Below are positions 12,401-24,100 of a stretch of 64,000 nucleotides of DNA, one piece after another. The translations under genes and the position numbers were made by a program. The notes under the pieces were generated by a model, which saw nothing but the letters and a program-made list of their open reading frames with translations, searched no databases and was not told where the DNA came from. The stretch is from Syngnathus acus (taxonomy: Eukaryota > Chordata > Actinopteri > Syngnathiformes > Syngnathidae): contig NC_051092.1 of assembly GCF_901709675.1 (NCBI RefSeq), positions 562,491 to 626,490 of the forward strand. Reading direction: 5' to 3'. Positions within the stretch are counted from its first letter, which is position 1. Each line of letters starts with the position of its first letter.

Positions 12401-13808
12401 CAACATCGACGACAAGAAGGAGCAGTATGCGCACGCTGTGGAGGTACGCAAACGCAAGCAGACAAATGGCTGGACCATCAGGTCAAAGTTGAGCTCCCTT
12501 CGATGCAGAAGTGGGTCAAAAAGTTGAAAACGCTAACCCTAGCTTTCAACCCTACTTTGAAACCCTGACTCTAGTTTGAACTCTTAGATGGGTCAAAAAT
12601 GAATGGTCCTAGATATAATAATATCCTAGAAGTGAATGACTCTCTACCAAAATGACAAAAATGGCATTCATGTGTTTACATTGATTCTAATATGGCACGT
12701 TTTTGACCCACTTATGGAAGTCAAGTCAAGTTGATTTGTATAGCCCTAAATCACAAGCAGTGTCAAAGGGCTTCACAAAGACAAACAATTGACCATTATT
12801 CTCAAAGCATCCCCTGATCTTAAGCTCCCAAAAGGGCAAGGAAAAACTCCAAAAAACCCGACCAGGGGAAAAATGAGAAACCTTGAGAAGGGACCACAGA
12901 TGGAAGGATCCCCCTTTCAGGAAGAGTGCATCCAAGGCTTAAAGAAACTTTGGCCAATCCCAGTCGTTGATGAGTCCGCCGCTTTCTGTCCAGAACTCTC
13001 AGGAAGCGCGAGGCTCCAAGGCCCCGCTAGTGGACCTTCCCAACTCTCTGGAGGCCGTCACCTCCAAGAAGAACTTGTTTGAGGGGCAGAGCAGCGGCAC
13101 CCCCAAGACAACTTCCTGTCAGGTAAGCGAGGCCCGAGGCCTCCCTAAGCACGCACACCGGCCTTTTCAACTCACAATATGGCAACAATTGTATCGACCA
13201 ATCAGGACACTGACGGCTTCAAGGTGGCCGTGACCCACTTGGTCAGCCGGTGGGTAAAGGGCCAAGCGGACGGCGGGCGAACTCTGCAGAGCCGAGCGGC
13301 GGTGAGTGACACGTCGGAACAAAGTAAACAAAAGTTGCGCTAATGCGCTTATGCTAAGCTAAGCGCTAACTGACAACTGCGTCTTGTCAGGATGTCAAGA
13401 GTGGAGATGTAATGCAGAAGAAGAACATGTGGGAGGTGATTGGAGATTCATCAGGGAGGTCCACCGCAAATATCAAGGTAACACCTGCTAATGCTAACAC
13501 GCGAACATGCGCGTTCTTATTGTGCTGCTTCCGCGTGTTCTCGTCAGGGCTCGGCAGCAGCGAGTAAGAAGTACACCTTTGTGGTGACGGGCCACGGCAA
13601 GTACGAGAAGATCTCCGTGGACCGGGACCACGCCACCAACGGAAAGTCTGGTGAGAGAAGTCACACCCTTTTGAAATCCCTAAACCTAGTCCAAATCCCA
13701 GATGTGGCACTTATGAAGGAATAAGGAAAACGGACAAAATTTTGCCTGATTGCTTTATTTTGGTGTCCCTTAGGAAGTGAAGTTGTAAATCCAGATTTGG
13801 ATTTTTAA
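9418..13808 (+). CDS. lsp1: Lymphocyte-specific protein 1 (caldesmon-related F-actin binder)
   Basis: LSP1 binds F-actin and works in leukocyte and endothelial cytoskeleton control. Thirteen coding exons were joined: 9418-9476, 10855-10980, 11195-11459, 11538-11635, 11700-11928, 12025-12150, 12227-12270, 12362-12443, 12994-13122, 13206-13301, 13391-13477, 13548-13650 and 13774-13808, giving 492 residues. It opens MSKALLRRNSSKQNLQNLIR. An acidic segment holds EEDEGFSDWTQRR, a typical LSP1 motif. A long Glu/Arg-rich coiled coil follows (exons 5-6), then the caldesmon-like VTSKKNLFEGQ and MQKKNMWEV repeats and KKYTFVVTGHGKYEKI near the C-terminus. Human LSP1 is shorter (339 residues). The last 35-nt exon is the least certain: it is supported only by phase, a CAG-like TAG acceptor and a stop. 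Its place between tnni2 and tnnt3 matches human 11p15.5. Confidence 0.88.
12722..12935. repeat. Teleost interspersed repeat in an lsp1 intron
   Basis: The segment beginning AAGTTGATTTGTATAGCCCT and continuing through AAAGGGCTTCACA, GGGCAAGGAAAAACTCC and GGGACCACAGATGGAAGGAT is a well-known short repeat scattered through many teleost genomes. It lies about 50 bp before the exon at 12994 and adds no coding sequence. Confidence 0.75.
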
Positions 13809-14250
13809 AAAATGTAAGACAAGCGCACACACCAAAAAAAAAAACAACAACATGCAGGGCAAGAACATTCATCCCAGTTCATCGGACTTTTTAACGGTTC
13901 ATCTTTTCAAGCGACCTTCGAGTTTCTTAACGTACCTTTGCCACAAACGCTCTCCTTCTCGAATCGATTCAGCCGAATGCAGAACACAACAAAGCAAGTC
14001 AACGTTACCGTTCTCTCTTTAAAATGAAAGCATCAAACTTGTGGAGACGAGTAGCACCGTGGTGAACATCTCACCAAAGGAACATTTGGAACAAACGGGA
14101 GCCTTGTTCAAACATCAAAGCTTTTTAATGGCAAGACAAACGTTGAGTCCAAACAAGCAGAGCCAGCCAGGCAGGACTCGGCCACTACTTGAGGCCTGGC
14201 GCTTCTGATGCAGCAGCAGCAGCACTTTCCATACGCTGTGGCCCTCCCTT

Positions 14251-16824
14251 CTAAGAGCTGAAGCCTCTGGCGGTTCTGTTAAAGTCTTTTGGTTCGTCGT
14301 CTTTGGCCTTGCGTGCGATCAGACCCATCTCAAAGACGGTGGAGAACTTGGTGAGGGGTCTGGACGCTGCCTCCTTCAGCTTCTTGGCGTCAAACTTGGG
14401 GCGGAAGAGCAAGATGGGCAGCCGGTGAGCAAAGGATGGGATTTCCTTGGCCTGGCTCTTTTCGTCGTCTTTCTTCTCCTCCGTCGTCTGCTGCTGCTCT
14501 TCCTTCTTTTTCAGCTCGATCTGGTGCATGATGTTCTCCTTGCTGGAGAACATCTGGAAGAGCACGGCATCCCACATCTTGGTGGGATTAGGTGGTGCGG
14601 CCCCAGCGGTGTGGACCCCCTGGCTCTGGTCCTGGCCCACTCCCTGGTTCTGCGGAAACGACGGCTCCTCCTGCTCCACCACCATGTGCTTCTTAAGTCT
14701 AGACCAGCCGCTCAGTTTGGATTTCAATGCCTTTGGCTTCTGGGTGGTTGGAGGCGACTCGTCAGCTTTCTTGTCATCTCCTGCGAGCGTTCCAACCTTG
14801 TTGTCCTTATCTTGACTTTGGGAGGATGTTGCTTTGACCTTCTCGACCTCAGAGACCTTCACCGACTCTTCAACCTTTGCCTGAGCTTGATGTTTGGAGG
14901 GCAGGACTTTGTCTTTGCCAAGAAGCTTCCTGACTGCCTTCAGAGGGTCTTTCTCAGGAGTGGGAGGAGCTTGTTTGGCTATCTGAGGTTTTGCCATGTC
15001 CATCTTCGGGTGGACAGGAGTTCTGTTGTCTGAGGTTGGCGGTGTGATGTTTGCTGTTTTCTGGATCTGCTCTTGGCTCTCTGGGAGCGGTGGAGGAATC
15101 ATCCTTGCCTCTGGTTTTGGTGTCACTGCTGAGGTTTTGGGTGTCTGGGAAACAACAATCATGGGAGTTGTTGGGGGGGCAGAGACCTCTACCTTAGGGG
15201 GTTCTTTGACTTCTATCAGCTCTCGGTTTGGTGTTTTACGTCGGGTGGCTGCGGCCTCCTCGTGGCTTGCATCCTGAGCTCCTGTAATCCCAAAGGCCGG
15301 TGTGTGCGTTTTGATTCCTCCGTAAGCGGCGTACTCTCCGGGCATCAGTCCACGATAGCCAGACTTTGGTTTGGGCCCGACTAGAGTCGGGGTCTTTGAT
15401 CTCTGGAAGGCTCCACTGTGCGGCGACGTTCCATACGTGGGCGTTCTTGGTCTTTTAAAAGCCGGAGATGAGCTCAGCAGGCGGGAGCCCTCGTAGGTTG
15501 GAGTTACGGGCCTCTGATACCCAAAGGTTGTCACTGCAGATGTTAACTCAGCTGTGGGAGTTCTCCTGGTCAGATCGGATTCTGATTTGGACTTTGTCAT
15601 GGTCTGCGGAAAGCTGGCCTGGGCCTCTCCGTGCGGATCCGTGGCAGATGCGTAGATCTCGGGAGTCTTGGCTCTCATTCGGGGGGTTTTGGACCTCTCT
15701 GACTCCATCATCATCGGTGACACTGCAAACAAGAGAGGGTTGGGTCTGGAAACCTCAAAGACGGGGGTGGCGGCACGCTTTGCCGGGGTTCTCGGACGCT
15801 CCGTGAGGCACCTCGGTGAATGCATTTCCCGGGTGGGTGTTTTGGCTCTGGTTTCAGGTGTGGGCGTGGCTCTCCTGATCTCGATGCTCGGAGCCATCGC
15901 CGCGTTTATCTCGACTTTGGCCGTTTCTCTCCTCACGGCCACGTCTGGTATTTTGGCTTGTGGTTCGGCGTTGACCAGAAGATCGGGGCTTACGGACCGT
16001 TGCCACGCGAGGCTGGCTTCTTGGTTGCTTTCAGTCGTGACGGTGCTCCCGATGGCGGTGAGGGCGACCGTGTCGTACACGGGCGGCGTCCTGGATGTCT
16101 CGTAGTAGGACGTGCTGGCCGTGTACAGGCGGATTTGGGGGACCTCAAACATAGACTTGGGAGATTTGGAAGGTTCCGTGGCTTTGAATGTCGGACGGGG
16201 ACTTTTGGGCTTGACGAACTGAGTTAGCACCGTCAGCGGGCGGATCAAAGCCTGAGCTCCTTCCGCCGGGTACCAGGTCGGATTGGGGCTGGCTGGTTTG
16301 GGCTTGGTTGGCGGGGCTACGGCGAGTCTGGGAGTTTTGGGGAAAAGACTCGAATCTGGGGGTTTCAACTCTGGAGGAGGGACAGCGGAGGGAACGGGCT
16401 GGACGGGCACCGCCGGAGTGAGCGGTGCAGCGCCGGCGCCGTGTTGCGGCTGAGGCGAGAACCTGGCGGCTCGAGAGAAGGCCGTCCGTTGCGGGTAGGG
16501 CGACGCCACATGCTGGTAAAGTGGCCGGGCAGCGAAACGATTTGACTGATGGCTGGCGTAGAAGGCGTAGGGCGCCTCTGGAGTTTTGGGCGGCGTGGAG
16601 CGTTCGCTGCGCTCAAGGTCCGGGCTGGCTTCGTTGACCGGGGAGAGGCTGGAGCGGAAAGGGCCGGGCGCCTGCGACGCCTGCGGGCAGGTCTTCTTTT
16701 TGGCGCTGCGCTTCAGAAGCTTCTGGAGACGGGCATTGTCTTTCCCGGGCTTGGGGAGCAAGGGGGGCGGGTACTGGACGGGAAAGAATCCAGGCGGGAT
16801 GGCTGCGCTGTAAGCGACCGCCAT
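14251..16824 (-). CDS. prr33: Proline-rich protein, PRR33-like
   Basis: A single large coding exon of 857 residues if translation begins at 16824. The exon itself opens at 16839 after a TTCTTCAG acceptor, so an upstream exon exists and could hold leader or extra codons. The N-terminus is MAVAYSAAIPPGFFPVQYPP followed by LLPKPGKDNARLQKLLKRSA, then a long low-complexity body rich in Pro, Thr and Lys with many basic-x-TP motifs (for example RTPTAELT, RSKTPTLVGPK, RRKTPNRELIE). The C-terminus has a conserved-looking block near FSSKENIMHQIELKKKEE and AHRLPILLFRPKFDAKKL. The function of this family is poorly known. I name it prr33 from its opening block and from its position between lsp1 and tnnt3, as for human PRR33. 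It is convergent with lsp1 (gap about 440 bp). Confidence 0.68.
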   Translation of the reverse strand: MAVAYSAAIPPGFFPVQYPPPLLPKPGKDNARLQKLLKRSAKKKTCPQASQAPGPFRSSLSPVNEASPDLERSERSTPPKTPEAPYAFYASHQSNRFAARPLYQHVASPYPQRTAFSRAARFSPQPQHGAGAAPLTPAVPVQPVPSAVPPPELKPPDSSLFPKTPRLAVAPPTKPKPASPNPTWYPAEGAQALIRPLTVLTQFVKPKSPRPTFKATEPSKSPKSMFEVPQIRLYTASTSYYETSRTPPVYDTVALTAIGSTVTTESNQEASLAWQRSVSPDLLVNAEPQAKIPDVAVRRETAKVEINAAMAPSIEIRRATPTPETRAKTPTREMHSPRCLTERPRTPAKRAATPVFEVSRPNPLLFAVSPMMMESERSKTPRMRAKTPEIYASATDPHGEAQASFPQTMTKSKSESDLTRRTPTAELTSAVTTFGYQRPVTPTYEGSRLLSSSPAFKRPRTPTYGTSPHSGAFQRSKTPTLVGPKPKSGYRGLMPGEYAAYGGIKTHTPAFGITGAQDASHEEAAATRRKTPNRELIEVKEPPKVEVSAPPTTPMIVVSQTPKTSAVTPKPEARMIPPPLPESQEQIQKTANITPPTSDNRTPVHPKMDMAKPQIAKQAPPTPEKDPLKAVRKLLGKDKVLPSKHQAQAKVEESVKVSEVEKVKATSSQSQDKDNKVGTLAGDDKKADESPPTTQKPKALKSKLSGWSRLKKHMVVEQEEPSFPQNQGVGQDQSQGVHTAGAAPPNPTKMWDAVLFQMFSSKENIMHQIELKKKEEQQQTTEEKKDDEKSQAKEIPSFAHRLPILLFRPKFDAKKLKEAASRPLTKFSTVFEMGLIARKAKDDEPKDFNRTARGFSS

Positions 16825-16839
16825 GAGCGCCTCGAGCTC

Positions 16840-18900
16840 CTGAAGAACAAACCACAACAAATTTGTCATTTGATTTTGGTTTTCTTCCAGATTTGTGCGA
16901 TTCCTGATGCGGTCTTCAGCTTGGACCGAGATTCACACGGAACCAAGCCTAAGCCAAGACTTCACTTCAGTTATTAACCATCAGCTGCACTTGTGACATG
17001 TTGTGTACGTCTTTGTTGCCGCCGTGCGCCATCACTTCCTGTTTGCTGCTGATGTCACCTTGCAGTCATTGAGGCCTTTTGTTGTTGTTGTTGTACCGCC
17101 CTTTTGTAAGTCCCTTAAAGTTGTTTTTCTACTACAACAATTTCGCTTTTTTGAAAGGCATTTTTCAAGAATAAAGTTGTATATTTGCCATGTTTTCAAC
17201 TTTTGGGTGATAAAAAGTGATACATTTTAAAGCTGTACTTTCTCAAGATGAGAAAATTGGGATTTTATGGGAATAAAATAAAATTCTATTTCTTTTTGTC
17301 AAATATTTTGCTCCAGCCAATCAAAATGAGGAACTGAGAATAATTGAAAATAATCAAAGAGTTGAACACTGTAAAGAATCAGCTGCCACTACTTGGTGAA
17401 ATGTAGGCCAGTGTCCCCCCCCACCCCCACCCTTAAAAGCCTCCACCCGACCCCCCCTCCTTTTAAGGCACTGGAAGGTTGGCGTCTAAAGTGGAAAGAG
17501 TAATAATAGCCGTGTCATAAAAAGTTGTCATGGTCCACAATCACCTAAATGGACCCAAAAACACAGCAACCCACTATTTTCTTACTGGCTTGCGAGTGGT
17601 GGCTTGTGTGCAGCAGGTCGGTTCGTTCCCGTTCAAGCAAGACAAGTGCAGCCAGGAAGTTTTCACCCCCCCCCCCCCCCCTCAAAGAGCAGCAAGGAGG
17701 AGGTGGTCCCAGCACGGCCCAGCCAGAGAAGAAAAGTCGCATTTACCTGGTGCAGCGGTGCTGGGTGGCAGCCGTCGGTCCGGGTGCTGCCTGCTTGTCG
17801 CAGCCCGGACTGTCAAAGCGGCTGTTTGGCGTTTGCGCCCCACTCGACCCCCACCCCCTTTGCCTCCGAACGCAAGGACCGCTCGCCATGACAGTCCCAA
17901 AATAAACGGAGTGACAGCAGCGGCCGAGCGCAAATCTAAACCTTAAGTTTGACCCCCCCTCCCTTCCCAGCAGAAGGCCCACAGCTCCACTTTGTGATAG
18001 TCCAGAATCATTTGAGCGATGTGACGTTAATTGTCGAACCCATGACGCATCTACAGAATGTGCAGCACGGGTTACGTCGGGACATGTTAAGTCACACTTG
18101 TGTTACTCTTCCATCCTGGTCCAGCTTCTACACACCTTGCTGAAACCCCGAGGACTGAAGACCCCTGTGTTGCATAATGTTATCTCACCTGGCAATTTGA
18201 TAGGAGCAAAGATGCGATTTCATCTTACAGTAGGTATGAGGTTGTGTGTTAAGTTACACGAGGTTCCGTTACGTGCGCTGTTCGGTCACATTTCATCTGG
18301 TCTTGACTTTTCTGCGAGATTGGGAGGGAGACTGTGACGTTGCTGGGCGTTGGTGAGGGCTTCACTGAGTGGATGTGAAATGTTACTGCAGCACCCCCTA
18401 GTGGAAGATGTCAGCTCTGTCAGGACGGGACTCGCAAAGCCACATCACACACCAGGAAACGTTCCGGCATCCATCAATTAAGAGATAGATTTAGTTCATT
18501 GTGATGAGAAGATCGAGAAGGTCCAACGATGCTGTGAGGAGAAAGTTCAGGGGAGAATCTTCAAGAACATTGAAAGATTGCAGAAGGTTGTGAGGAAGAA
18601 CATTAGGAAGACGACACTGAGAGGAGAAGACCAAAAGACCGGGACATTGAGGGAGCAGCTGTTGGAGCATGAACTTCTCCGTCTTCTTGCTCATTGTGAA
18701 ATGTGCTTGCCTCATGCCGTGTTCCCGGAATAGCCCGACGACACGGGTACCGGTGATCTGGGGCTTGGCCAAACTTGAGCTGGCGGCCGGCGTCTCCTCC
18801 TCCCCGCCCGAGCGCTGGCATCTCCTTATTGAGGACCGGGAGAAGGAAGGAGTGGTCGCGCCGCCGAGTCGGGCCCACCGCCAACGGGGCCCGCCCTTCG
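16840..18900. other. Intergenic between divergent prr33 and tnnt3
   Basis: No coding exon was recognised. The segment should hold the upstream exon and promoter of the prr33-like gene, but I could not place them with confidence. A C homopolymer lies at about 17666-17681. Confidence 0.5.
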
Positions 18901-18902
18901 GA

Positions 18903-19048
18903 CCAATGAGAAGGCGCGATGGATCGAGTGTCACTATAACAGAAGAACAAAATCAGCGTGGCAAGTTTGCAGAACCTGACAGCCGCTCTGCGCCAGCGGG
19001 GACCTCCACGCTTCACACTTCTTCCTTCTTTTCTTCTGCTTAGCTCAG
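18903..19048 (+). promoter_or_regulatory. tnnt3: tnnt3 promoter and untranslated exon 1
   Basis: A CCAAT box (18903-18907) and a TATA-like CTATAA (18934-18939) precede a probable untranslated exon that ends at 19048 before GTAAGA. The first coding exon lies 2.1 kb further on. The start of transcription is inferred to be near 18965. Confidence 0.55.
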
Positions 19049-19363
19049 GTAAGAAAGTCCAAAGCCCAATCCAGGTTCCTTTGGTCCAACAATTCCAAAC
19101 CAGCGTGCCCAAAGAGCTCCTCAGTGGTCCAAAAATCTTTTGTATTGGTCTTCAAGGATGCCTTATTCAATAAGTTCTGCCTCCGGTCCAAATGCGTTAA
19201 AGTAAGCCAGAGCGGGTCAGGCCCATGTTGTCAACAGAACAGCTGTCGGTCACATTCAGTGGGAGGTTCTAGCAGCATGTTGGTTCTGCGGGAGCTGTCG
19301 TGGCTCCCTCCATACTGTTGATTTTGATCTTGTGCTATGTGTTGTCACCTTTGGAGCAGCGAT

Positions 19364-19456
19364 TGGCCAACATGGCCGCCTGCTGGTGGCCAACATGGCC
19401 GCCTGCTGGTGGCCAACATGGCCGCCTGCTGGTGGCCAACATGGCCGCCCGCTGGT
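19364..19456. repeat. 23-bp tandem repeat with YY1-like sites in tnnt3 intron 1
   Basis: Four near-perfect copies of a 23-bp unit, GGCCAACATGGCCGCCTGC plus TGGT, lie head to tail. Each contains CAACATGGCCGC, close to the YY1 binding consensus. The last copy has CCCGC in place of CCTGC. Confidence 0.85.
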
Positions 19457-20912
19457 CTGTTCAAAATGGCTCAGCAGTGACGGGACATTGCGATTTCCCA
19501 GGAATGCCGTCCAACCGAGAATGTAAACAGACCACACGGCTGCGGATCGCTTTGCTATCCATTGTTGATCATTATGATCCGGGTTGGACCAATACCATTG
19601 ATGAGGAATTATGACATCATTTCCGGTGGCCTTTGGCATTCATCAGTGGCCATTTCAAAAATTGATGCTGACTTCTTGCAGATTTGGAGGTTCTCAAAGA
19701 ACCTCCCATGTTAGGGTGAGTTCTGGTAGAACTTTAACGCTTGCCTTTGACTGGTCTTCAACTTCCTGTGTTGTCTTTGATGTTGTGTTATGCCTCGGAT
19801 GGTTTGCAAGGTGTCAGTCAATGAAGATGTTCTAGCAGAACCTCCAGCGCCGAGGCCTTCTAATGCGTGTTGGCACAGTCAAAGCGTTTGTTTGCTTCTT
19901 GAGAGATCAACAGCAGATGGTTGTGACGGTTCGGACGGTGTCATCTTCCCGGGTTCCACATCGCAGTGAAGCTGCAAATGGGCGTGGCACGCGGCCACAT
20001 GGCGGCGGGATCAACACTAGCGGCGAGAACGGAACGGCAACAATTCTTCAGATGCGACGAGTTAGCGTCAAGGCGTTCCCGTCGACGGGGATCTGAGGTT
20101 TCTTCTGAAAGGTGAAGTCAGCGAGGACCGGTCAGGTCAGGACGTGCGTGATTGAAGGAAGCCAGCGGACGGCCGCATAAGGAGACGCCAGGTGGAAGGA
20201 CGGCGGACCTCCTCCAAGGAAGGAAACAAATCCCTTTGCGGCATTCCGGGACACCCGAGCCGGGCGGCGCACAGCTGTGACTCAAAATAGACGGCGGAAG
20301 GTGATAATGGGAATAATGTGTGCCTAAGCTCCTCTGCTCATTGGATCAACTCTTCACTCCATCACTCACACGTAGCATCCATGATTCCATTGGGACCGCG
20401 ATGCTCGTCCTGTTGGATCAAGTGTTGCCGGGCATGCTTATCACGCTAATGCTAATCACGAGCACCGTAGCGTATAAGGCAACAGAATTACAATGTTGAA
20501 AATCACGGCAAGGACGTGAGAGCGTGCATATCGTATTGACATCTTTCTGTGCTGGTCTCCCGTTTGATTGGGCAAACTGTTGCTAGGCAGGCTAAGCACA
20601 TATGATATTACAGATCGGAATATTACGCTAACGGGCTATTTTGCTCACCAAGACACGACGCAAATCAACAAGTTGGGTTATATTGGATTACGACTAATCA
20701 GGATATGATGTTATTGTATGATAGGCCAAAGCATCGGTTGTTGTCGCTGGGGTGGGGCCACTTGCTGTGGGCGGAGTTTAGTGCGCTGGGTCTAATTTTA
20801 AAGCGTTGACAATTTTTGCAAACTCGAAACTTCTGCCATTTGATACCTGCTGAAGCCTTGCACATTTTTTACTGCTTTTGGTTGGGGCGGGCAGGGGGGG
20901 GGGGGTGTTAAA

Positions 20913-20938
20913 TGTGTGTGTGTGTGTGTGTGTGTGTG
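20913..20938. repeat. GT microsatellite in tnnt3 intron 1
   Basis: An uninterrupted GT run, next to a G homopolymer at about 20894-20905. Confidence 0.9.
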
Positions 20939-21133
20939 GAGGGGGCGGGGCTGCTTTCAGTTATTTTGAAGCCGAGCTTTAAATAAAGCCAGCTCGTTGC
21001 TACGTCGCAGCAACTAAAGCCAAGACGTCTTGGGCTTTGTATGTGAATTACACGCCACAATAAATGCGATTGAGCGAGTTTGAATATGTCATGTCAACGT
21101 TTTGATTCGCAGGGTGAAACGTCCACGTTCAAC

Positions 21134-24100
21134 ATGTCCGACAACGAAGAGTAGTAAGTTCCTTTTTGCTCATCTTCTATTTGTAAATTTGTTCTTTTTT
21201 TGTTTCCGTTTGCTCCTTTTAGTCCCATTTTGAGTTGTCTTTTCTGTCCTCTGTCTGCTTGGCGTGACCCATTTGGTCCCGTGCGGTGTTTTTTACCGTC
21301 CCTTTTTGTGTTCTGATCTTGTGTCTTCTTGTGCCCCCAGCGATCAGACAGAGGGTAAGTAGTATCCATTCTCATGGGCTCCTTTCTTCCTCCCCCCACC
21401 ATCACCATCATCGTCATCATCACAACGGTCCTCAGTCGTGTGTCTGTGTGCGTTGTCACTGGCGCCGTCTCGGCATGACGGCTGGCATGGATCCCGCCGG
21501 TGTACCCGTGAGATCTTTTTTGTAAATGTCCTTCTGCTCCTTCTCTTTCTCGGACCGCCATGAAGAGTACGATGGTAAGCCTCTCCCACTAACTTGCGCT
21601 GACGTCTTGCTTTTACGTCACGATAAATTAACCCCGTCGGAGCACGGGCGGCACTCGGACGCCGTCTTGCAACACCTCTTACAGCCTGCGGGGGTCCTCC
21701 ACACTTACTGTTCCTCCCCTTAACTTGCCGCTGGTTCTCAAACTGGGCTCGACCGGCGCCCTGACATTATCACGGCAAAAACATGAGCCCTCCATCGTTG
21801 AAGTACTGATGGGTGTGACATCATCACACAAATCTGACAGAGCTGCCTCCAGTCTGCACTAGTCACTTGGATGTCAAGTCCGAATCTTGGAAAAAATACA
21901 ACTTGCTTTTTTGTAAGATCATTCGATTTCAAACACACATCATTGATCTTATAAAGGTGATTATTTTTTAACTGGTGTTAGGGATGTAAAGGAGCCCTGG
22001 GAAGAAAAAAAACAAACAATTCTTCCCGGACCCAAAAAGTTTGAGAACCAGCGCTAGCTAACCTTCCTTCTCTTTGCCTCCATTAACCGCACGTGGTGTG
22101 GCCGTAGCGGAAGAGTTAGTAGAGGAATTAGAGCCGGCCCCCGAGACAGAACCTGAAGTAGAACCTGAATCCCAGGCAGAACCTGAAGTAGAACCTGAAC
22201 CCGAGGTAGAACCTGAACCCGAGGTAGAACCTGAAGCGGAAGCAGAGGATGAGGCCGAAGGTATGTGGCATGGACGGGGCGGGGCTATTCTATCATCCTT
22301 TCGCACACTGCAATGTGCGCTCCAGTCATGCTAATGCTAACTTACCTTCCTTTCACCTCTGGACAAAGGCAAAGAGCTAACTTCACTTGGACATTCATAT
22401 TTATGGGTCATTTTTATTTCTTTGGAATTGTTTTGTTGTTTTTGTTATTTGAATCATGGTAATCAACATGAATCCTGGTAAAGACATGCTTTCGCAACAT
22501 CTCACAAATGACACCATTTCAATTCAACAATTCAAATATTGTTGTCAATAACATGAATTGGTTTACAAAAGAAGCTTTTGTTTCTCCGGTCATCTGATGA
22601 CAACATCAATCACTGGAACTCAAGCTTTGTTTAGTGATCTGATGGCAACAAATCCTAACCAAAACTCAAGCTGCTGTTTTTTTTTTTTTATTTCGTTGAT
22701 GATGTGACGGCAGAGAATGATCGTGGCCATCCAAATGAAAGCTGCTGTCTTTCTTGTAGGAAATAAGTGGATGATTAGCTCATCATGTAAGCGAACAAAA
22801 CAATCGAACCTCAGATTTGTTTTGCCTTGGGCGAGCTAATATGCTAACAACCTTAGCTGTAACGGTAGCGCTAATCACGCTAACAGCACTAGTCGCCACG
22901 AAGATGATTGAACGTCAATCATCAGCACAACATGGATGCCATCATTTTGCATTAGCTTTTCAGCTCAAGTTTGCTTGTGGAACTTTTACTGCTCCTCAAG
23001 AGCCAAAGCTAACACTTTTATTTTCTATTCTGCTTTTGTTCTGGACGCTTGCTGCATGCAGAGGCCTTTGAAGAGGAAGGTACGTTCTTTTCACAATAAA
23101 ACTCTTCATATTTCAACTTTGGAGCTTCGCACAATCGTGCAGAAAACCGCTAGCGGAGGACAAAAAAAGGGTGAAAGAATAAGAGATGCGAACGACTCGC
23201 CACCGCCCGCTTGTCAGCTGCATGGCATGAAGCCGGCCGGCCGCTGGGAAAGAGAGGACCCTTGTGATCATGTGACCTTGCCTGACTTGTGAACGGAGAA
23301 GACCACGACGAGTTTGGGGGTCAAGCCGACGAGAAAAACCACACGTTTTTGTTAGAGCTGAAGAGAAGGATCATTAATAACACAGTGAACCCTCGCTGGG
23401 CAACGGGTTCTTATCAAACGGCTCGTAATGTTGCCCGTTCATTTGATGATCAATAGTCAATCGATTAAGCTCGACTGAAATCTTGCCGTTGTCCTCAAGA
23501 CAACTGGGCCAACGTGGCAGCCATGAAAAATCCGTCGGGTGTTTTGGCGCCATCTTGTGGCATCTTAATGAATTGTTTACACACATGAGACGCAAGTGAT
23601 GCTTGCTGCAATCTCTTGAAGTTGAGAGTTCAACATCATTTTTGTTGAATTGCACCAGCTAGCTGAATGCTAACGTAATAGCATTAGCATTGACGTCACG
23701 CTACTTGGCGTCAGTTATTGCTTGCGAGGGTTCACTGTCATCAACTTTGAATATGTTTGCTCTTCTAATCACCAATTAAACATTTGAGTGCTTGAGAGAC
23801 TATTTAATCCGTTTGGCTTCTAACAGCATTAAATGTACTTGTCCCCTGCCCCTCCCAACCTGCGCCGCCATCTTGATTTGCGTCCCTGCAGAGGAGAAGC
23901 CAAAGTTCAAGTAAGTCACCTGACGGATCGAACCGTCCTTTCGGTCCGTAGCCAAAGCGCACCGACCGACGCAAACGCTCGCTCTCGTTCCGTTCTAGGA
24001 TGAGCGCTCCCAAGATCCCCGATGGCGAGAAAGTCGACTTTGACGTAAGTTGCCGGCAGAGGTGAGACTCGCCGAGTCACAATTTAGCCGAAAGCCAGAA

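Noticed and set aside
14425-16105. Forward-strand open frames antisense to the prr33-like gene
   Set aside because: They are shadows of a long GC-rich, proline-rich coding exon and show no family similarity.
20979-21060. Possible second tnnt3 promoter (TTTAAATAA)
   Set aside because: A TATA-like string is present, but no matching donor or exon could be defined, and the promoter near 18.9 kb is better supported.
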